A stretch of DNA of 64,000 nucleotides from Apoda limacodes (GCA_946406115.1 OX291562.1:11004001-11068000), one strand, 5' to 3'; counted from the stretch's first letter, positions 9,746 through 23,732 are shown. A program made the numbers and translations. Notes: generated by a model not told the origin, from the sequence alone.

Positions 9746-11170
9746 CCGAATATACTTAAAAACAAAAAAAAAACAAATATAATTTCAAGCAGGCATACGT
9801 CAGGCAGGTGTTTATACGTTCCCTAAGAATATTGTTAGGAATTTAATATATGTTATATATAAGCGTTTGTTTTTTCGAGATGTTAATTTTTTGAAGTGAA
9901 AACTTCTTTAGCGGCGCTGTGCACTTTTTTTGTGATGGGTAAAAACTGTTAAACTCGCGTCAGGTCACGTGTCCTGATCAAAATTCGTCAGATATCACTC
10001 GCGTTAGGACACGTGACCTTTATTTACATTAGGTTAGTTTTTATTTTTAGTATATGGCGATTATGAGTAGTACAGGGAGGTTGGATATGGGATTTTAATT
10101 CTATGACAGATTGAGCTGTCAAATATACAAAGTCAAAAAAGTAAAAAAAACAAAAGTTATTATTTTTAATAAATAAATATGGATAAGAAGTGATGGGAAG
10201 TAAATAGCGAGTATGTTTTCACTTCTGCCGGCACTCCCGGAGTGCAACCCGTTTTTTTTTATTATTTTTATGTTGCAACATTGTGCCCCTTGCCCTGAAA
10301 CAGAGTACACCAGATATAGGGTTCAGTGTTACAATAGACTGATCTTCTTAAAGTGCAATTTAAATTAAGTTGTTGCTAACAATAGTCACGTTAAAAAAAT
10401 TTTTATTAAAGAGAGACAGTGACCACCACCACCTATAAGTCAATATGCATAAGAAGAATGTGTATAGGCTAGAATGCTAGATCGCGTAAATATGTAGTTT
10501 TTGTACAAATTTAGCTGCAAAATATATTATAACTTCTAAAGGATTTTAAAAAAATATGTCAATTTTATCTAGTGTTATTACCTTACTGAGTGATTTTCAT
10601 TTATTGTATTTAATGCCAAAAAAATCTGGAAGGGACTATTGCCTTAACACCTGTGCAAATTTTTAAAGCGTAGATTGTATTTTTTCATAAAAAAAGTCGG
10701 TTAAATAATTATAATTGTTTGTTATCTAGTGTATTGACTACAAGTTGTAACAAAAAGTCAGAAAATGTGACTAAAAATGGTAAAAACGGTAAATTCCATG
10801 CAAAAAATTAAAAGTTTCAAGGCGTCATTGTGGTATAAATTTATTTTAAGAAATAGGTATATGACAAACACGTCCATAATAATGCATATGATACTGAGTA
10901 ATGATTTTCATTACATTTACATGCACAATCGTCAGTATTAAAGAAATTAGCTTTTTTATATCGCATAAGAATATGTATAAAAATAATATGTACGTTAAAA
11001 TACTGTAACGATCAAGATTTAACTTTATTTTTATTTACGCCGAGTTATTCGTAGAAGTCCGAAATACCAAACGCACAGCACGGATTTGTAAAGAAATGTG
11101 ATTCTAAGCATCAGTAACATATACATGACCATAAGTAATAAAATACTTTAGAATTATTTCACTTTTTAGA
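9746..11170. other. gene-free AT-rich DNA
   Basis: No coding exon pattern seen. Inverted use of GCGTCAGGTCACGTGTCCTG (9958) and GCGTTAGGACACGTGACC (10001) makes an imperfect palindrome of unknown origin. The rest appears to be degraded repeat. Confidence 0.4.
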
Positions 11171-11171
11171 A

Positions 11172-11410
11172 GTTTTTAGGGTTCCGTACACAAAGGTAAT
11201 CAGCGAAACCTATTACTAAGACTCCGCTGTCCGTCCGTCCGTGATAGTCAGACAGTTGAAATTTTCACAGAAGATTTATTTTCTGTTGCCGCTAAAACGA
11301 TAAATACTAAAAAATATAATAAATATTTTAGGGGGGCTCCCATACAACAAAGTTAGATAATGGTACGGAACCCTTTGTGCTCGAGTCCGACTCGCACTTG
11401 GCCGATTCTT
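11172..11410 (-). repeat. GGGTTCCGTA dispersed repeat
   Basis: It runs from AGGGTTCCGTACACAAAGG through the CCGCTGTCCGTCCGTCCGTG block and TTGAAATTTTCACAGAAG to GTACGGAACCC and the GAGTCCGACTCGCACTTGGC palindrome. It is the reverse complement of the longer copy at 23733-24160, with an internal shortening. Confidence 0.75.
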
Positions 11411-12269
11411 ATTCAACTTGCGCTGTCCGTATGTTTGTAAGCTGTCCGTCAGAATTTGCAAACCATTTTTGGACCATTTGTTGGTATCCGGTTGAGCTTA
11501 AATTTTTCATACACGTTTGGTTCTGGTGACACTACAATGGACAATACTCAATATTGTAATAATTTCAATATGGCCACCGCTCCAAGATGGCGGAGAACAT
11601 ATTTTTGCTCAACCCCCTTTACTTAAATATTATCGTCTATCATCCGTCTACGTGCAACCGAGCACGAGCCACATCATTAACATTAAATTGTAGGCTAAAG
11701 CTATATCATTAAATGATTATACATGTCCATTAGTTAATTACACATTGATTGCTTCTTTCGAATGATGACATCTTAGTCCATTTTATCATACTAATTATAA
11801 AGAGGAAAACGTATGTAGATATGTTTATTGGTTTATCGTTTTAGGTGCGTTCCATTGCCGGCATTGTAAGCTATGACATCATATAGGCACTGAAATCGGT
11901 CTGTTCACCAAATGTAAACAAACAATATGGCCGTTCACTATTTTGACAGCACATCCATTGCTCTACCTCCCGAGCATGTGGAACCAAGGCGTTGAATGCG
12001 ATCCGGAAGTGACGTCATAGTGCATTAATTTTTTGGTATACAGAACGATCGAATATCAGCATAGCATAGAGAGCATTGATCACATTCATTGCGTATAATG
12101 CTTGTCAACAAAACGCTCTTAAATAAATGATAGCGAGTAAAATGTATTGAACAGTAAAACGGCGGAATGAGCAGGAAATCAGAATTAAACTAAAATACCC
12201 TTACAGCCTATATTATTATAGGTTGGACAATATTATGGTTATTGTAATAGCTTTCCAATGTTATTAAGG
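11411..12269. repeat. repeat mosaic without a gene
   Basis: An AAGATGGCGG block near 11583 is echoed near 49208. A segment at 11905-12010 (AACAATATGGCC, CTACCTCCCGAGCATGTG) has a diverged copy at 40250-40345. No coding signal. Confidence 0.5.
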
Positions 12270-12580
12270 TCTTCTGTCGCTTGGATAATCGCACCTCGCT
12301 ATCGGTAGGCAATTCATCCTCCATCACACCTTAGAACCTAAATGGTCACGTACAGTGCGGTTTCCGAGAAATTTCCTCCCGCGAATGCTTAGGTTGTGGA
12401 ATGAGCTCCCTGTCAAGATATCTCTAAAGTCTACAGTATGGGTTTAAGACAGAAGTTATAAGATTCTTGAAGGGTCCGCAATGTGCGAGTGATGCCTCAG
12501 GTGTTGCAGGCGTCCATGGGCGGCGGTACCTGTTTACCACCAGTCACAGCGCAAGCTTATTAGCCACCTTAATAAAAAAA
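12270..12580 (+). mobile_element. CR1-like LINE 3' end fragment
   Basis: Translated pieces match the C-terminus of the reverse transcriptase ORF at 38114-38700: HHTLEPKWSRTVRF, then NFLPRMLRLWNELP. The 3' UTR follows, ending CCACCTTAATAAAAAAAC. Frameshifts are present, so it is dead. Confidence 0.75.
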
Positions 12581-12771
12581 CCCTCAACATAGAGTTTCAG
12601 TAGTTTCAGAGCAGTTGTCATGACCCTGAGCCTACCTACGTGCATCAGCGCACGAGCTACAAAATTAACATTAAATTGTAGGTTAGCGATTTGATTATCC
12701 ACTTAAATTAGTTAATTGCATATTGATAGCTTGTTCCGAATTATTACATCTACCTAGTTGATTTTATATTT

Positions 12772-13108
12772 TACTAGACTTTGCCAGCGGCTCCGCCCGC
12801 CCTAAATTCGGTTATCGGCGTGGAACTCCTTAATTAACTCCAATTAATTAATTAATTAGTTATTCCAATGAATTGCTATATATGCAGCTATAGGTGCAGC
12901 AATAGTTCGTTTAACTCTGTTATAGTTATCCCCGCAGGAACTTTTGAATTTTAGGGATAAAAAGAAGCCTATACGCTATTCCAGGACCTAACCTATATGT
13001 ATGCCAAGTTTTATCCCGATATGTCCAGTAGATGAACCGTTATTGAGTAGCAAACATCCATCCAGACATACAAACTTTCACATAAATAATATTAGTAGGA
13101 TTATATTG
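12772..13108 (-). repeat. short interspersed repeat, GGCAAAAGCTAGT family
   Basis: It begins ACTAGACTTTGCCAGCGGCT and ends at AATAATATTAGTAGGAT, the two conserved ends of the family. It includes CGGTTATCGGCGTGG and a TATAGCTGCATATATAGC-like centre. About 335 bases, non-coding. Confidence 0.65.
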
Positions 13109-15595
13109 GTAACTTATACGAATAGCTAGTAATACATCGCTCTGCTTCTACTGCTACTATAATATTTTACGTATTTACAGGATATTACGGCGTTTAGGCA
13201 GGGGAGGTGGTCGAGCCGAATCGCACACATCTCACATGGGGAAGAGGGGAGGTAATTTTTTTACGCTAGAAACAGCATAAGATTGCGGGAAAACTGGGTT
13301 AAATTAAGTGAGACATGCTTCTTAACTAAATTGTGACTCAATCCTACACATTAATATTAATCGCGGCATCCAAGCACAAATTCAACGCAACCAAGCACAA
13401 ATTAAGGTGATGGCATACCGAAAAAAGTTAAGTTTGCAAGAATTATATTATTTTTGTTATAGTCCTGAGACCTGAGTACTGTTTTTAATTTAAAATAATA
13501 TATATTATAATTAAAACCTTAATTAAGTAGATTTGTTAATATACTAATAATTTTGCTACTAAAACAAAAAAAAAAATATTTCGACACTCTATTTTTGGGC
13601 TTTAACTCAAATTGTTAGGAAAATAGGAGTGTTATTTTCTTGATTCTTATTTTATAAATAATATTTATATGACCAAGTGAATTTGCTAATTTCATGGTTC
13701 TAAAATTTCCGAAAAAATGGAGATTTTTAACGTGCGGTCACGTGCTAGCGCCATCGTACGTGGAACTGTGCACGTGTGTCTTTGTATGCATTAATCAATC
13801 TGTATTTCAATAAATTTCCTGCTCTTTAGTAGCTTTTTCTCTGTTAACTTTGTTTAACATGATGTTAAAAAAGCGAAGACTTTCATAAAATCGTTGTGAA
13901 AGACCAGCAGGTTGCTGAAAGCAACATCCGCCAGCAAGAAGTACGAGCTAGACCAGATGAATAAAACAATTTGATTATTCTTTTTTCTAATTAAACGGTT
14001 TAATGAATATTTACATTTGATTTCTTAGATTTTTCTCTTTTTAATAAAAAATAATATTTTCCCAGTTTCTGGATATGTCAGGAAGATTACTGTCATTTGG
14101 CAACATTACGCGGTGAGCGTCGAAACAAATCTCACGACATCTCTCTAAGGGGGAGGGGGGTCAAAAAATCGCCAAAATCGCCTTGGTTAGTACTTAGATA
14201 TGCAGTGTACTTATTTTCTCGCAAGCAAATTAAAACTAAAACTACATAGTATATTTAAGAATGCTACTGCGACATCCGTCATTACTGATGATGGTAAATG
14301 AATGAGGAAATAGTTCTAAGGCCGTTTATAAGGAAATAGTATCTAATAAGAAATAAACTCATAGTAAGTAAGAAAACTATTTGTATAACGATATTCTGAA
14401 AATAATATTTTCTGTCTGCCAGACCCAACTAGTCTAGCCTAGCCAATGATAGTATTCAGTAACGAATACTTTTAACTGACTTGAAAAAAGAAGGAGGATA
14501 TAAATTCGGTAAAATGTTTTTTTTTATGTTTGTTACCACAGCACTCAATCATATAACCCTATTTGAAAAAAAATTACACATATGGAAGGGTTAACCCACA
14601 GATTGGTCATATTTTGCAAGAAGACCAAAGTTAGGTAAGAAAATGTCTTCAATTTTATCATTTTAGACTTTGATCATTTTCGTGGAAAAATAAAAAACCG
14701 TAGAAAGAAACAAATCTTGCGCAGTCAATCACACATGCTTTTTTTATAAAATGCAAGTAACCATAATTAACTTTTTATTTATGTGTCCTCCTAATACGAT
14801 AAATGTGAAAATTTGGATGTTTGAATGTTTGTTACTCAATCACGCTTCAACTACTGGACGGTTCGGGATGAAACTTGGCACACATATAAGTAAGGTCATG
14901 GAACATTGGCTAATACAAATTAACGAATTTCGGGTTTTTCCTTATATTCGTGATGGAACCCCTTGCTTCGTGTCAAATTTCATGGTTCAAAGACAACGGG
15001 AAGTAGCCCATAAATTTTTATTTATATGTGACTAGCTAGGTATCGCCAACCATATAAACGGATATAAGTGTAGGATTTTAACGGCAACTTCTCAATTATG
15101 GAAAAAAAAACGACTCACGCTTAACGTTTTCAAGTAGCCTATGTCTTTCCCACAGACTCAAAATATCTCCATACCAAATTAGCCTTTGGGCTAATCTCGA
15201 TTCCAACCGCCCTAAATTCAGTAATCGGTGTAGGATTTCAACAGCAACAAACGACTCACAGGTTTTCAAGTAGCCTATGTTCTTTCTCGGCACTTAAACT
15301 ATCTCCATGTCAAATTTCATCTTAATCGGTACAGCAGCGGTTTAAGCATCAAGAGGTAACAGACAGTTACTTTCGCATTTATAATATTAGTATGAATAGC
15401 CAAAATATGCGACAAAAATGGCTGTATTTCGGCTGTATTTTTTATAGCGTTGACCTTCTTAAGATTGAAGTAAAACATACAACAGTAAACGTAAAACACT
15501 GTCAGGTGAACTCTCGACATTTCTATGTGAACGTCATAGTTTTTCTTTTCACCTATACTATGCTTTAGCATTACATTGTGGTTTTAGTGTGTGTT
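13109..15595. other. gene-free repeat-rich stretch
   Basis: It contains CTCACGACATCTC repeat copies at 13190-13260 and 14095-14195, and short-repeat fragments at 14820-15030 and 15100-15370 with the phrase CAACTACTGGACGGTTCGGG. The open frame at 14751-15035 runs through such a repeat and is not a gene. Nothing else is supported. Confidence 0.5.
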
Positions 15596-15913
15596 CTACA
15601 GCTTGTATAATGGGCTGAGTTTTTTAGGTATTATTCGGAATGGTGTCAACGACTACTTTCTGCCATCTCACCGCTCGCCATCAGCTGGGAATTCGTTCTC
15701 ACCACATCTAAAATGGTCATGGAATGTGCGGTTTTAGAAGAACACACTGCCGTGAAGGCTAAGGTTATGGTATAAGCTCCCTGCCAAGGATTTCCTTAGA
15801 GACAAAAGTTTGGACATCAAAAAGATATTGATTAGATTTTTAAAGCGTCGGCAACGCGCGAGTAATATTGCTAGCGCTTAGCATCAGATGGACGTTAACT
15901 TATTTGTCACCTT
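15596..15913 (+). mobile_element. CR1-like LINE 3' end fragment
   Basis: The translation in shifting frames gives pieces such as FLKRRQRAS and SPHLKWS, which align with the C-terminal part of the ORF at 38114-38700. The 3' UTR phrase ending GTCACCTT follows. Several frame breaks. Confidence 0.7.
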
Positions 15914-15974
15914 AGTGCTATATGCTGTTATAAAAATTTGTAGTCTGTATGTAAACAATCTAGTATATGTTCTC

Positions 15975-16262
15975 AAGTATCCATACTTATATTATAAATG
16001 CAAAAATATCAATGTCTGTCTGTCTGTTACATCGTCACATCATTACTTAGATGAAATTCGGTATGGAGATATTTTGAGCCCCGGGGAAGGACAGAGAATA
16101 GTTTTATACCGACAAATTCAAACGTTCTCGCGGGAATAATAATAAACGACCTTAAACGAACTATAGCTACAGCTTTAGCTTGCTATAGCAATCTTCAGTA
16201 AACGTTAGAATTCCACGCCGATAAACTAATTTAGGGTGGGGGAAGCCGCTGGCAAAAGCTAT
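15975..16262 (+). repeat. short interspersed repeat, GGCAAAAGCTAGT family
   Basis: It starts near TATATTATAAATGCAAAAAT, carries GTCTGTCTGTCTG, and ends in CCACGCCGATAAAC and GCCGCTGGCAAAAGCTA. A full-length, diverged copy. Confidence 0.65.
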
Positions 16263-18937
16263 ATTTTATAGCATATTTTATATTTAAATCTTTATCAATT
16301 AATAAAAAAACATTAAAATTTTGCCAGATTTTTAATTCTATCTTATAACTGTAACGTGGAAGTTGTGTACAATTGAAAAGTAGCGATGCAGAAATGTAAT
16401 GTGTGTTGAAAAACAACATTGTAAATCTAAGCACATATTTCACAACGTTGACAACGCTAAGCAATAACAAACAGAATTTTACAAATTTATTAGTTTATTA
16501 GTTCGAATACTATATAATCTTCTATAATCTAATCTAATAGTATAAGATTATAATCATATATCATCATGATACTAATCCCCGAAGAGACGGTCAGATATAT
16601 TATAAACTTCAGTTGTTTCGGTTATGTGGACCAAAAAAGAACCGGTCCTACATGATATAAGAACCGGTTCTTACGGTTCTTCGATTCTTTACAGATTTTT
16701 GTTATTATTTTATGTTGTTATTTTTTTCGGGAGTACCTACAATTGGACCCCCCTCCAACTTACATAAGCCGTAAAACGTGACGAACGCTAATTCCGATTC
16801 CGACTGTTCTAGCACAGTGTGAATAGTCAGTGGTCAGAGACCACGAGCGACGTTGATAAAATGACTAGTGACGCAAATTGAACGTGGGGTAAGCCGAAAA
16901 TTGAACCGCATTACAGGAACGGAAAGTCCAAAATGAAGATTTTGGTACCTCTTAGAAAGAGATATAAGATACTATTAAGCTAGAAATCTTAGTCAAATGC
17001 TATTTCTCTGAACTAGCTATAACGTAAGATGATTAGCGGGAACCTTCGACGTTCCAGCACGCGCAGAATTGACGCGCGATCAAGTATAAAAAAGAACCGA
17101 AAAAACTGATATGTGAGAACAGCCACTTCTTAACCTGAGTCTTAGTAGAAGCTGAAAATTTCTATGAACGTCACGTTGTAAGGCAACTACCGAAACCTTA
17201 CCTTACCTTACCTTACCTTGGCCAAACTAATACAGCACTTCCCACAGCAAATATCAAAGCTTCTAAAAGTTTTTAGAGAGAGTTTAACCCCTAATAGAGT
17301 TAGGAAATTATCTTGTCAGCATCAATAACGTTGCTAAACTAGAGGCATGCCGGGGTAGGTAGGTCTTCAATAGGAAGACAAAACTCTTCCTAAATACTTC
17401 CTGTCAATATCACGCCATGCCTAAACGCTGTTTTCTAGAGTCTTCACAAATCATCTCGCTGGTAGACTTGACAAGAACAGGTTTCGGAAACTCAAAATTT
17501 TACCACACGCTGTTTGTGATGTTCTAGAACTACGAAGACCCCTTCGAGTTCATCGAAACCTGGGCCGTTTTAAATTTTCTACAGTAGTCTACAGTGATGG
17601 CGTATCAATTGGCGATAGATCAAGATCTTTTCAACGCTGCTATGGCCGTCCATATGCCAGATTATAATACTAGCCCCTTGCAGATGGAGGGAGCCGTACA
17701 AAAGGGGTAGGTTGTGCCTGAGAATTAATACCCGTTTTAAGTTTTATGGTTACTATCGTTTTAAAACATAAAAGATATCTTCAAACCATAGGAGGTCATT
17801 GTGTGTGATCCCTACAGGGAATCTAACCTTGGACTTCGGCTAAGTCACAGTACTAAAGAGCTAGAAACAAAATCCTCACCCCATCCACGGTAAGCGCTTT
17901 AAACACTTCCGTCGCACGCATACGTCTCGTACATCCGAGCTCAAGGTATTTCAAAGGCAGCTAGCTTTCCAGTTTCCCAGCCGTTCTGTATCTGTCTCTT
18001 GTGGTCACGGCCATACATGAGGATAGTGCAGTGCGGGCTTTTACTTCTCTTGACGTAGAATATTTCTATATCTTTTGACATTTTTGACACTTCTTGCGCC
18101 TATAGTGCAACAAACTTTTTTGACCTGGACGTTGGTCAAAAACAAAACTACAGTCGCCATATTGAAATAGTGTTAAGTTACAGCGACACTAGCAACCCAA
18201 GGTCAAAAGGTCATAAAAGTTTGCTGTACTGGACTTAACATTATAAATGCGAAGGTGTCTCTGTCTGTCTATAAAAATGATTTTTTTTTTAACCGAATTC
18301 AAAATCATAGGAATATGGCAGAACCGCTGAGCAGGTTTCCATAAAATTTGGTATAGGAGGACACAGCAACTTTAAAAAATAAAAAATAATAGTCGGATTA
18401 GCGCAGTGAGTGTAACATTGCTTGCTTGCCTCAGCCATTATATGCCCCACTGCACGCGCAGGCCTTTGGAGGGTTTCATACTAAATAGAAAATTTAAAGC
18501 TTTTATCGAATTTAAAGAATAGAAGAAAAACTTTAAGTGTTGGTCAAATTAGCACGCTGAAAATTTCTAAAAAGAAGAGCCGTGGGTAAATAATATACTT
18601 ATAGCAAAAGGAACTTCGTCCCAACCGGGCGTCTCACGACATCGCTAGTTTTTTATTTCATTAAGACGTTTTTGCTAGTACAGCTATCAGGGCATAGCAA
18701 AAACAGAATATTTATAGTTTAATTACTATTCCATTGTTAACGATCAGTCAACAATACAAAAACATTACTGTTTTTGATTTAGTATCGAAAGACAAATTAT
18801 AGCGGTACTATTTTTTTCTTTGAAAAATCATCGAACTTTGTAAAAAAAATAACGATTGTATAATGACGTAATGACGAAAGAGACTTTAGGTGATGGTCAA
18901 ACGAGCTGGCTTTGTAGTCAAAATAATACCTACCTTG
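16263..18937. other. no gene; partly GC-richer unexplained block
   Basis: From 16263 to about 16740 the DNA is AT-rich. Between about 16740 and 18060 composition is noticeably richer in G and C, with no surviving long frame and no family I recognise. A (CCTTA)n microsatellite lies at 17196-17219. An imperfect palindrome around AAGAACCGGTTCTTACGGTT lies near 16660. 18230-18640 contains short-repeat debris. Confidence 0.4.
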
Positions 18938-19050
18938 ATTTTTAGGGTTCCATACTTCGAAAGGTGAATAACGAAAACTTCGTTTCCTCGATCAAAGGGT
19001 CCTGATAGCGAGACAGACTGCTATTTCTATCAAGAAACTTTTTCTTAGGA
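18938..19050 (-). repeat. GGGTTCCGTA repeat fragment
   Basis: The TTTTAGGGTTCCATACTTCG start and the GATAGCGAGACAGACTG continuation resemble the end of the family found in full at 23733-24160. Only one end survives. Confidence 0.5.
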
Positions 19051-20309
19051 ACGCGTTGTATCAAATTAATATATATTAATATATCCAATACCTACTAAGA
19101 CCCAGACCAGACCCTTGAAGCTGAAATTTAGCTTCTGCAATAAGTCAATTCTAAAGCCATCATTTAACAACTACAAATAAATCAAAATATTTAGATTATG
19201 TGCTCCCCGTTGATCTATAATCACGTAATTTGGTAAGATGTAAGGAAGGAAGCGGTACAAGTAAAGAAAAAAATACGAATAGTGCATTACTGTCAGGGCC
19301 GTGAAAGTAATACCTTTGCGAATCGCGAAGAAAAATTTAACCACAGAATTAAGTCTAATATAAAAATATAAGGATGAAGGCGCGATATCGGTCGACACTG
19401 GCCAAAATATTAGAAAAAAAAAAACTGTGTTTTCAATTCCACAAATTATTTATGTGCGCTTTGTTTGTTAAAATTATAAAAAAAATAACACGCCATGCAA
19501 AAAAAAAAAATTGAATTTTCCTGGGGCCTTTTTGTTTAGGAATAGAGAGATTACCTTTCTGTACTCTTTTTTGAATGTTACTTCAACTTTTCCTAGCGTG
19601 CTTAGGTTAACTTTTTCGCAATTACTAACCTACATTTGCAGTTGGACTATTGACCGTTTTTTACTACAAAGTTTTGTTTGTCTTTTAATCCGACATATTT
19701 ATTGTAACAAATTCAGATTCAGTCAGACTCGCACTTGTCCGGTTTTTTATGATGCGACGTCATTCTCGCCAACAACGTTGTAAATCGATATGGCGGTAAA
19801 AACTTTAAGGATGAAACCTTAACTGTTTTTTTCCTCTGCGAATAGATGCACTACAAAATAAATGGTGGCTGTGTCATTGACACGACCACGGCAGGTAACA
19901 TGACACCGTCCATAAAATAGACGTGGCATTAACCTATTTCATCACATCATACTGTTTCTTATACAACTAAAAGTGGTCGATGTACAAAGCCAACTAGACT
20001 CAAAAACCGCATATCGATGTTGAGTTATAGTACACAGGTGAGCCGCAGTTCTTAAAAAAAATCCCTTAAGGGAACGAGGTATGAAGTCATCAATTTTTTT
20101 GTATATTAGGGTAAGATATATAGGGTATTTTATCAAGTTAAAGGGCTTCATGAGCCGGATCTTAAAATATTCTACACAATTTACACATAGCTATTTTGGT
20201 GTTTTCAGTAACAAATCAAGCTAACAATTAGAAAGTAACATTTTGGTGAAGTGGAACTGATGAAGATGACCACAGATATGGCCACCGGAACTTCTGAATT
20301 ACTCCTTTT
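19051..20309. other. non-coding stretch, nothing recognised
   Basis: AT-rich DNA, with a short CAGACTCGCACTTGTCCGG fragment of the dispersed repeat at about 19724-19745. Open frames on both strands have no domain or exon signature. Confidence 0.4.
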
Positions 20310-20935
20310 CAGGGATCCGTAGCCAAATGGCAAAAAACGGAACCCGTCTGTCTGTCTGTCTGTCCGTCCGTATGTCACAGCCACTTTTTTCCGAAACTTT
20401 AAGAACTAATATTTAACCGTTGAAACTTGGTAAGTAGATGTATTCTGTGAACCGCATTAAGATTTTCACACAAAAAAGAAAAAAAAAACAATAAATTTTG
20501 GGGGTTCCCCATACTTAGAACTGAAACTCAAATTCTGCAAACCCATAAGTGTGGGTTATCATGGATAGGTCTCCAAAAATTATATTAAGTTTTTTAATAT
20601 CATTTTTTTTTAAATTGAATAGTTTGCGCGAGAGACACTTCCAAAGTTGTAAAATGTGTGTGTGTCCCAACCGTGCCCCTCCTCCCTGTAACTTCTAAAA
20701 TAAGAGATAATAAAACTAAAGAAATATATGATGTACATTACCATGCAAACTTCCACCGAAAATTGGTTTGAACGAGATCTACTAAGTAGTTTTTTTTCTT
20801 TATAAATACGTCATAAATCGTAAACCGCAATTTACCTTTCATTCAATCAACTCAAATATAAAAATAAAAGTAAATTATAGATAATGGTACGGAACCCTTC
20901 GTGCGCGAGTCCGACTCGCACTTGGCCGATTTTTT
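20310..20935 (-). repeat. expanded or interrupted GGGTTCCGTA repeat
   Basis: Both ends of the dispersed repeat are present. One is GGATCCGTAGCCAAATGGC with the (GTCT)n/(GTCC)n block (20316-20370). The other is GTACGGAACCC followed by GAGTCCGACTCGCACTTGGC (20889-20925). Their spacing, over 600 bases, exceeds that of the 23.7 kb copy, so the interior is expanded or carries an insertion. Confidence 0.6.
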
Positions 20936-21570
20936 ATTATAATTTTTCTTACTACAACTACAGGCAATCCTATAATAAACAAAAATACTGAGTGTAGTGT
21001 AAGTCCTAAAATTTTTGTACTTTTGCATACAATAGTCAAAACATTATTGTATATTGTGTGAGTGTGTATTGTATATTAATGTATGGATACAATTATTATT
21101 GTATATAACATAACTAACATCCCTGTCTTGTACATACTGTTACATACTTTGAAGTAAATGTACTTCTCTATTTGTACTATGTCCACACAAATACAAATAT
21201 ATACAAATGGATACAAACTCCTAAAATAAAAAATAGGCCTTCAATTTACACCGTAGGTAGTTCTTAGCGTTGTTTGTTCAATTGGCTAATAAACACTGCA
21301 CTATGCTAGTTAATAGTAGGTATATGGTTAGGTTTGTTTAAACCGGCACGATCCAGTAAACACATATAATTGCCGCAATTATAAAAACTAGGTACCGGTT
21401 TTGTTTTACAACAAACATTGACCTATGTTTCTTTACCTCCATCTTAAAGTTGAATGCACCGAAAATTTGCAGCATAGATATGAGAAAGTTGTCATTTTCT
21501 CCTTGCCGTAGTGGTGTACTATGAAGAAGAAAATGCTTAGTCCAATGTTCTGTCTTTTCTTTTTAATATC
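20936..21570. other. non-coding stretch, nothing recognised
   Basis: AT-rich sequence with many TGTATATTG-like runs. No supported gene. Confidence 0.4.
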
Positions 21571-21795
21571 ACGGTGGCAAACAAGCTTGCCTGCTTGCTT
21601 GTCTACCTAACGCTTGAAACACCGGGGGCATTACTCAAGACTTGCTGACCTTTTAAAAATCTAATCAATTCTTTCTTTTAATATTTGTAAAATAATTGTA
21701 GTCCCTAGATAAAACCTTGGCAGGGAGCCTAGATAACTCCACAACTCCAAACTTCGTTCACGGTAGGGACTTCCTCTCAAACCGAACTGCTGTCT
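21571..21795 (-). mobile_element. CR1-like LINE 3' end fragment
   Basis: The minus strand carries the terminal part of the CR1-like LINE, from the AACCTTGGCAGGGAGC-complementary coding piece to the GCAAGCTTGTTTGCCACCGTG end. Strongly diverged. Confidence 0.7.
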
Positions 21796-23732
21796 ACTTT
21801 ACTGGCATTTTTTTTTTACTTTTTATTAGATTCTTAAAGTTGTTTTAGTTAGAATTGTGTTTTTTAACGCACTTATTAAATGTTCAGTGAAAATCCATTA
21901 AGCGTTTTCCAAGATCTTTTCAGCTCTTTTTCTAGTGGATCTCAGCCATATAATTTCCACTCGTTTAATCTAGGTACTAGGAAATTTGATACAAAACGTA
22001 TATATGATGACACTGAACTAATATGACAACCTTGATCTTATTACAATTCAGCAACTGCAATTTATCTAGGACAGTGTGCAGATTACCTAACCCCTACAGC
22101 TTACAGCAAACACCTAAACAATTATACAACAGGCACCTAGCACCTACATAACTCACTAGCAGTCTGTCGCGATTTCGTCCCCGTCTACATTACGGAACCT
22201 TAAACTTATTACAACAAAACATGGCCTATAACCATTTTATATTATATTAGAACTAGCCGGGCTGATTTGTGAATCTAAACCATCCAGGGCGCCACCCAAA
22301 CGCATACAAAAAAAATCATTCAAATCGGTCCAGGCGTTTAGGAGGAGTATAGTGACATACACACGTACAGTACAATTATATATATATATATAAAGATTAG
22401 AGTAATATAGGTTTCTAACAGTAATATTGCAGTTTATTAAGTATTAAGGGTGGTAAGTAGAAAATTATTAACGAGAGGCTATTTTGCAGCCTAACGCCGA
22501 AGGCCAAAAGCTTTGATGACTCGAGTTTGTAATTATTACCGTACCGCCCGTGTTGCATCACAATTGCGAGTATATAAATGAAAATATAAAGAAATATGAA
22601 ATATAAACTCCCCAAAACACAATTAAAATAGCAAAAATAGAAGTAGAGACAATCACGCCACCACCAAATGGCACAAATTTTCTAGATATATAGAGAATTT
22701 ATGAATTTATAAAAAGGTTGGCTTATTTTTCTCTTAAAATATAGGTATTGCAACTCAAAGAGGAAATTTAGCCTTCGGTTTTGACACTTTGCCAAAGAAT
22801 TCTTGGTATATTAAGTTTAGTTTCATATTAGTTTACATTACGACAGCTTACCTAAGACTTTAAAAAGTCTTATATAATAATAATAAAAATTCTTCATTTA
22901 TTTCAGAATTTTCATCCATACATTGTTAGTACACCGTTATAGAATATGTTAAAAGTTCATAAATTTAGATATTATAAATTACAATAATAAGTACCAGATA
23001 TAGCCTAGATCTTATTGGCTCATCTAGTATTAAAATATTGCTGGTCTGAAACCTACATGTCCAGTGTCTCAAAATGATGGACACTGAAACCTTTCAATAA
23101 TTGGCTTGAGAAGAGAGTTGGGGCCCCGAGCCCTGTGTAGGTAATAGGGATGCAACTCTTTTACGAAAAATAGCACAAAACTGTCTATCCGTTATTATTC
23201 GTGATGTGCTACGAAACCGAGACATAATAAAACTCTGTATGAAGATAAACTAGTTTTTAGTGTATATGTGTGTCACACAGATAGACATAAATAACTAATT
23301 TATGTTTTACAGATACATATACTTAAGTAACTAATCTTATATCGGGAACAAAAACAAGTCCAAGTGTATACGGAACCTGATTAGTTATCTTGAGCAGATG
23401 CCAAAACAGAATATCCAAAAATAGTAACAAATCAACATATCGTGTTCAATCAACAAATCGACATTCTGGACTTAGAACTTGGTCCGAAAGTTCTCATAGG
23501 TACTGACACTACTGACTTGCAGATAACCTCGGGTGTCATTCACCCATCCCACCCGACTGAGTTACCAAGACGAAGTGTTGTATCGAATAACAAAATTTTT
23601 TGGGGTTTCGTAGCTCAAAAAGAAATAAATCGGAACCCTTATAGGATGCATTATTGTCCGTCTGTCCGGCTATCAAGTTGAAGTAAACTTTTAATTCTTA
23701 GGTCTACAGTCCATTAGAGCTGTTATAAAAAT
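21796..23732. other. gene-free repeat-rich stretch
   Basis: A short-repeat fragment with CAAATCGGTCCAGGCGTTTAG lies at 22255-22400 and ends in a (TA)n tract. 22440-22620 is a diverged inverted copy of the repeat at 48630-48790, sharing ATTACAAACTCGAG and GGCCTTCGGC. No exon is supported. Confidence 0.45.

Noticed and set aside
16640..16690. AAGAACCGGTTC palindrome as a regulatory site
   Set aside because: It lies in degraded repeat-like DNA with no nearby gene.
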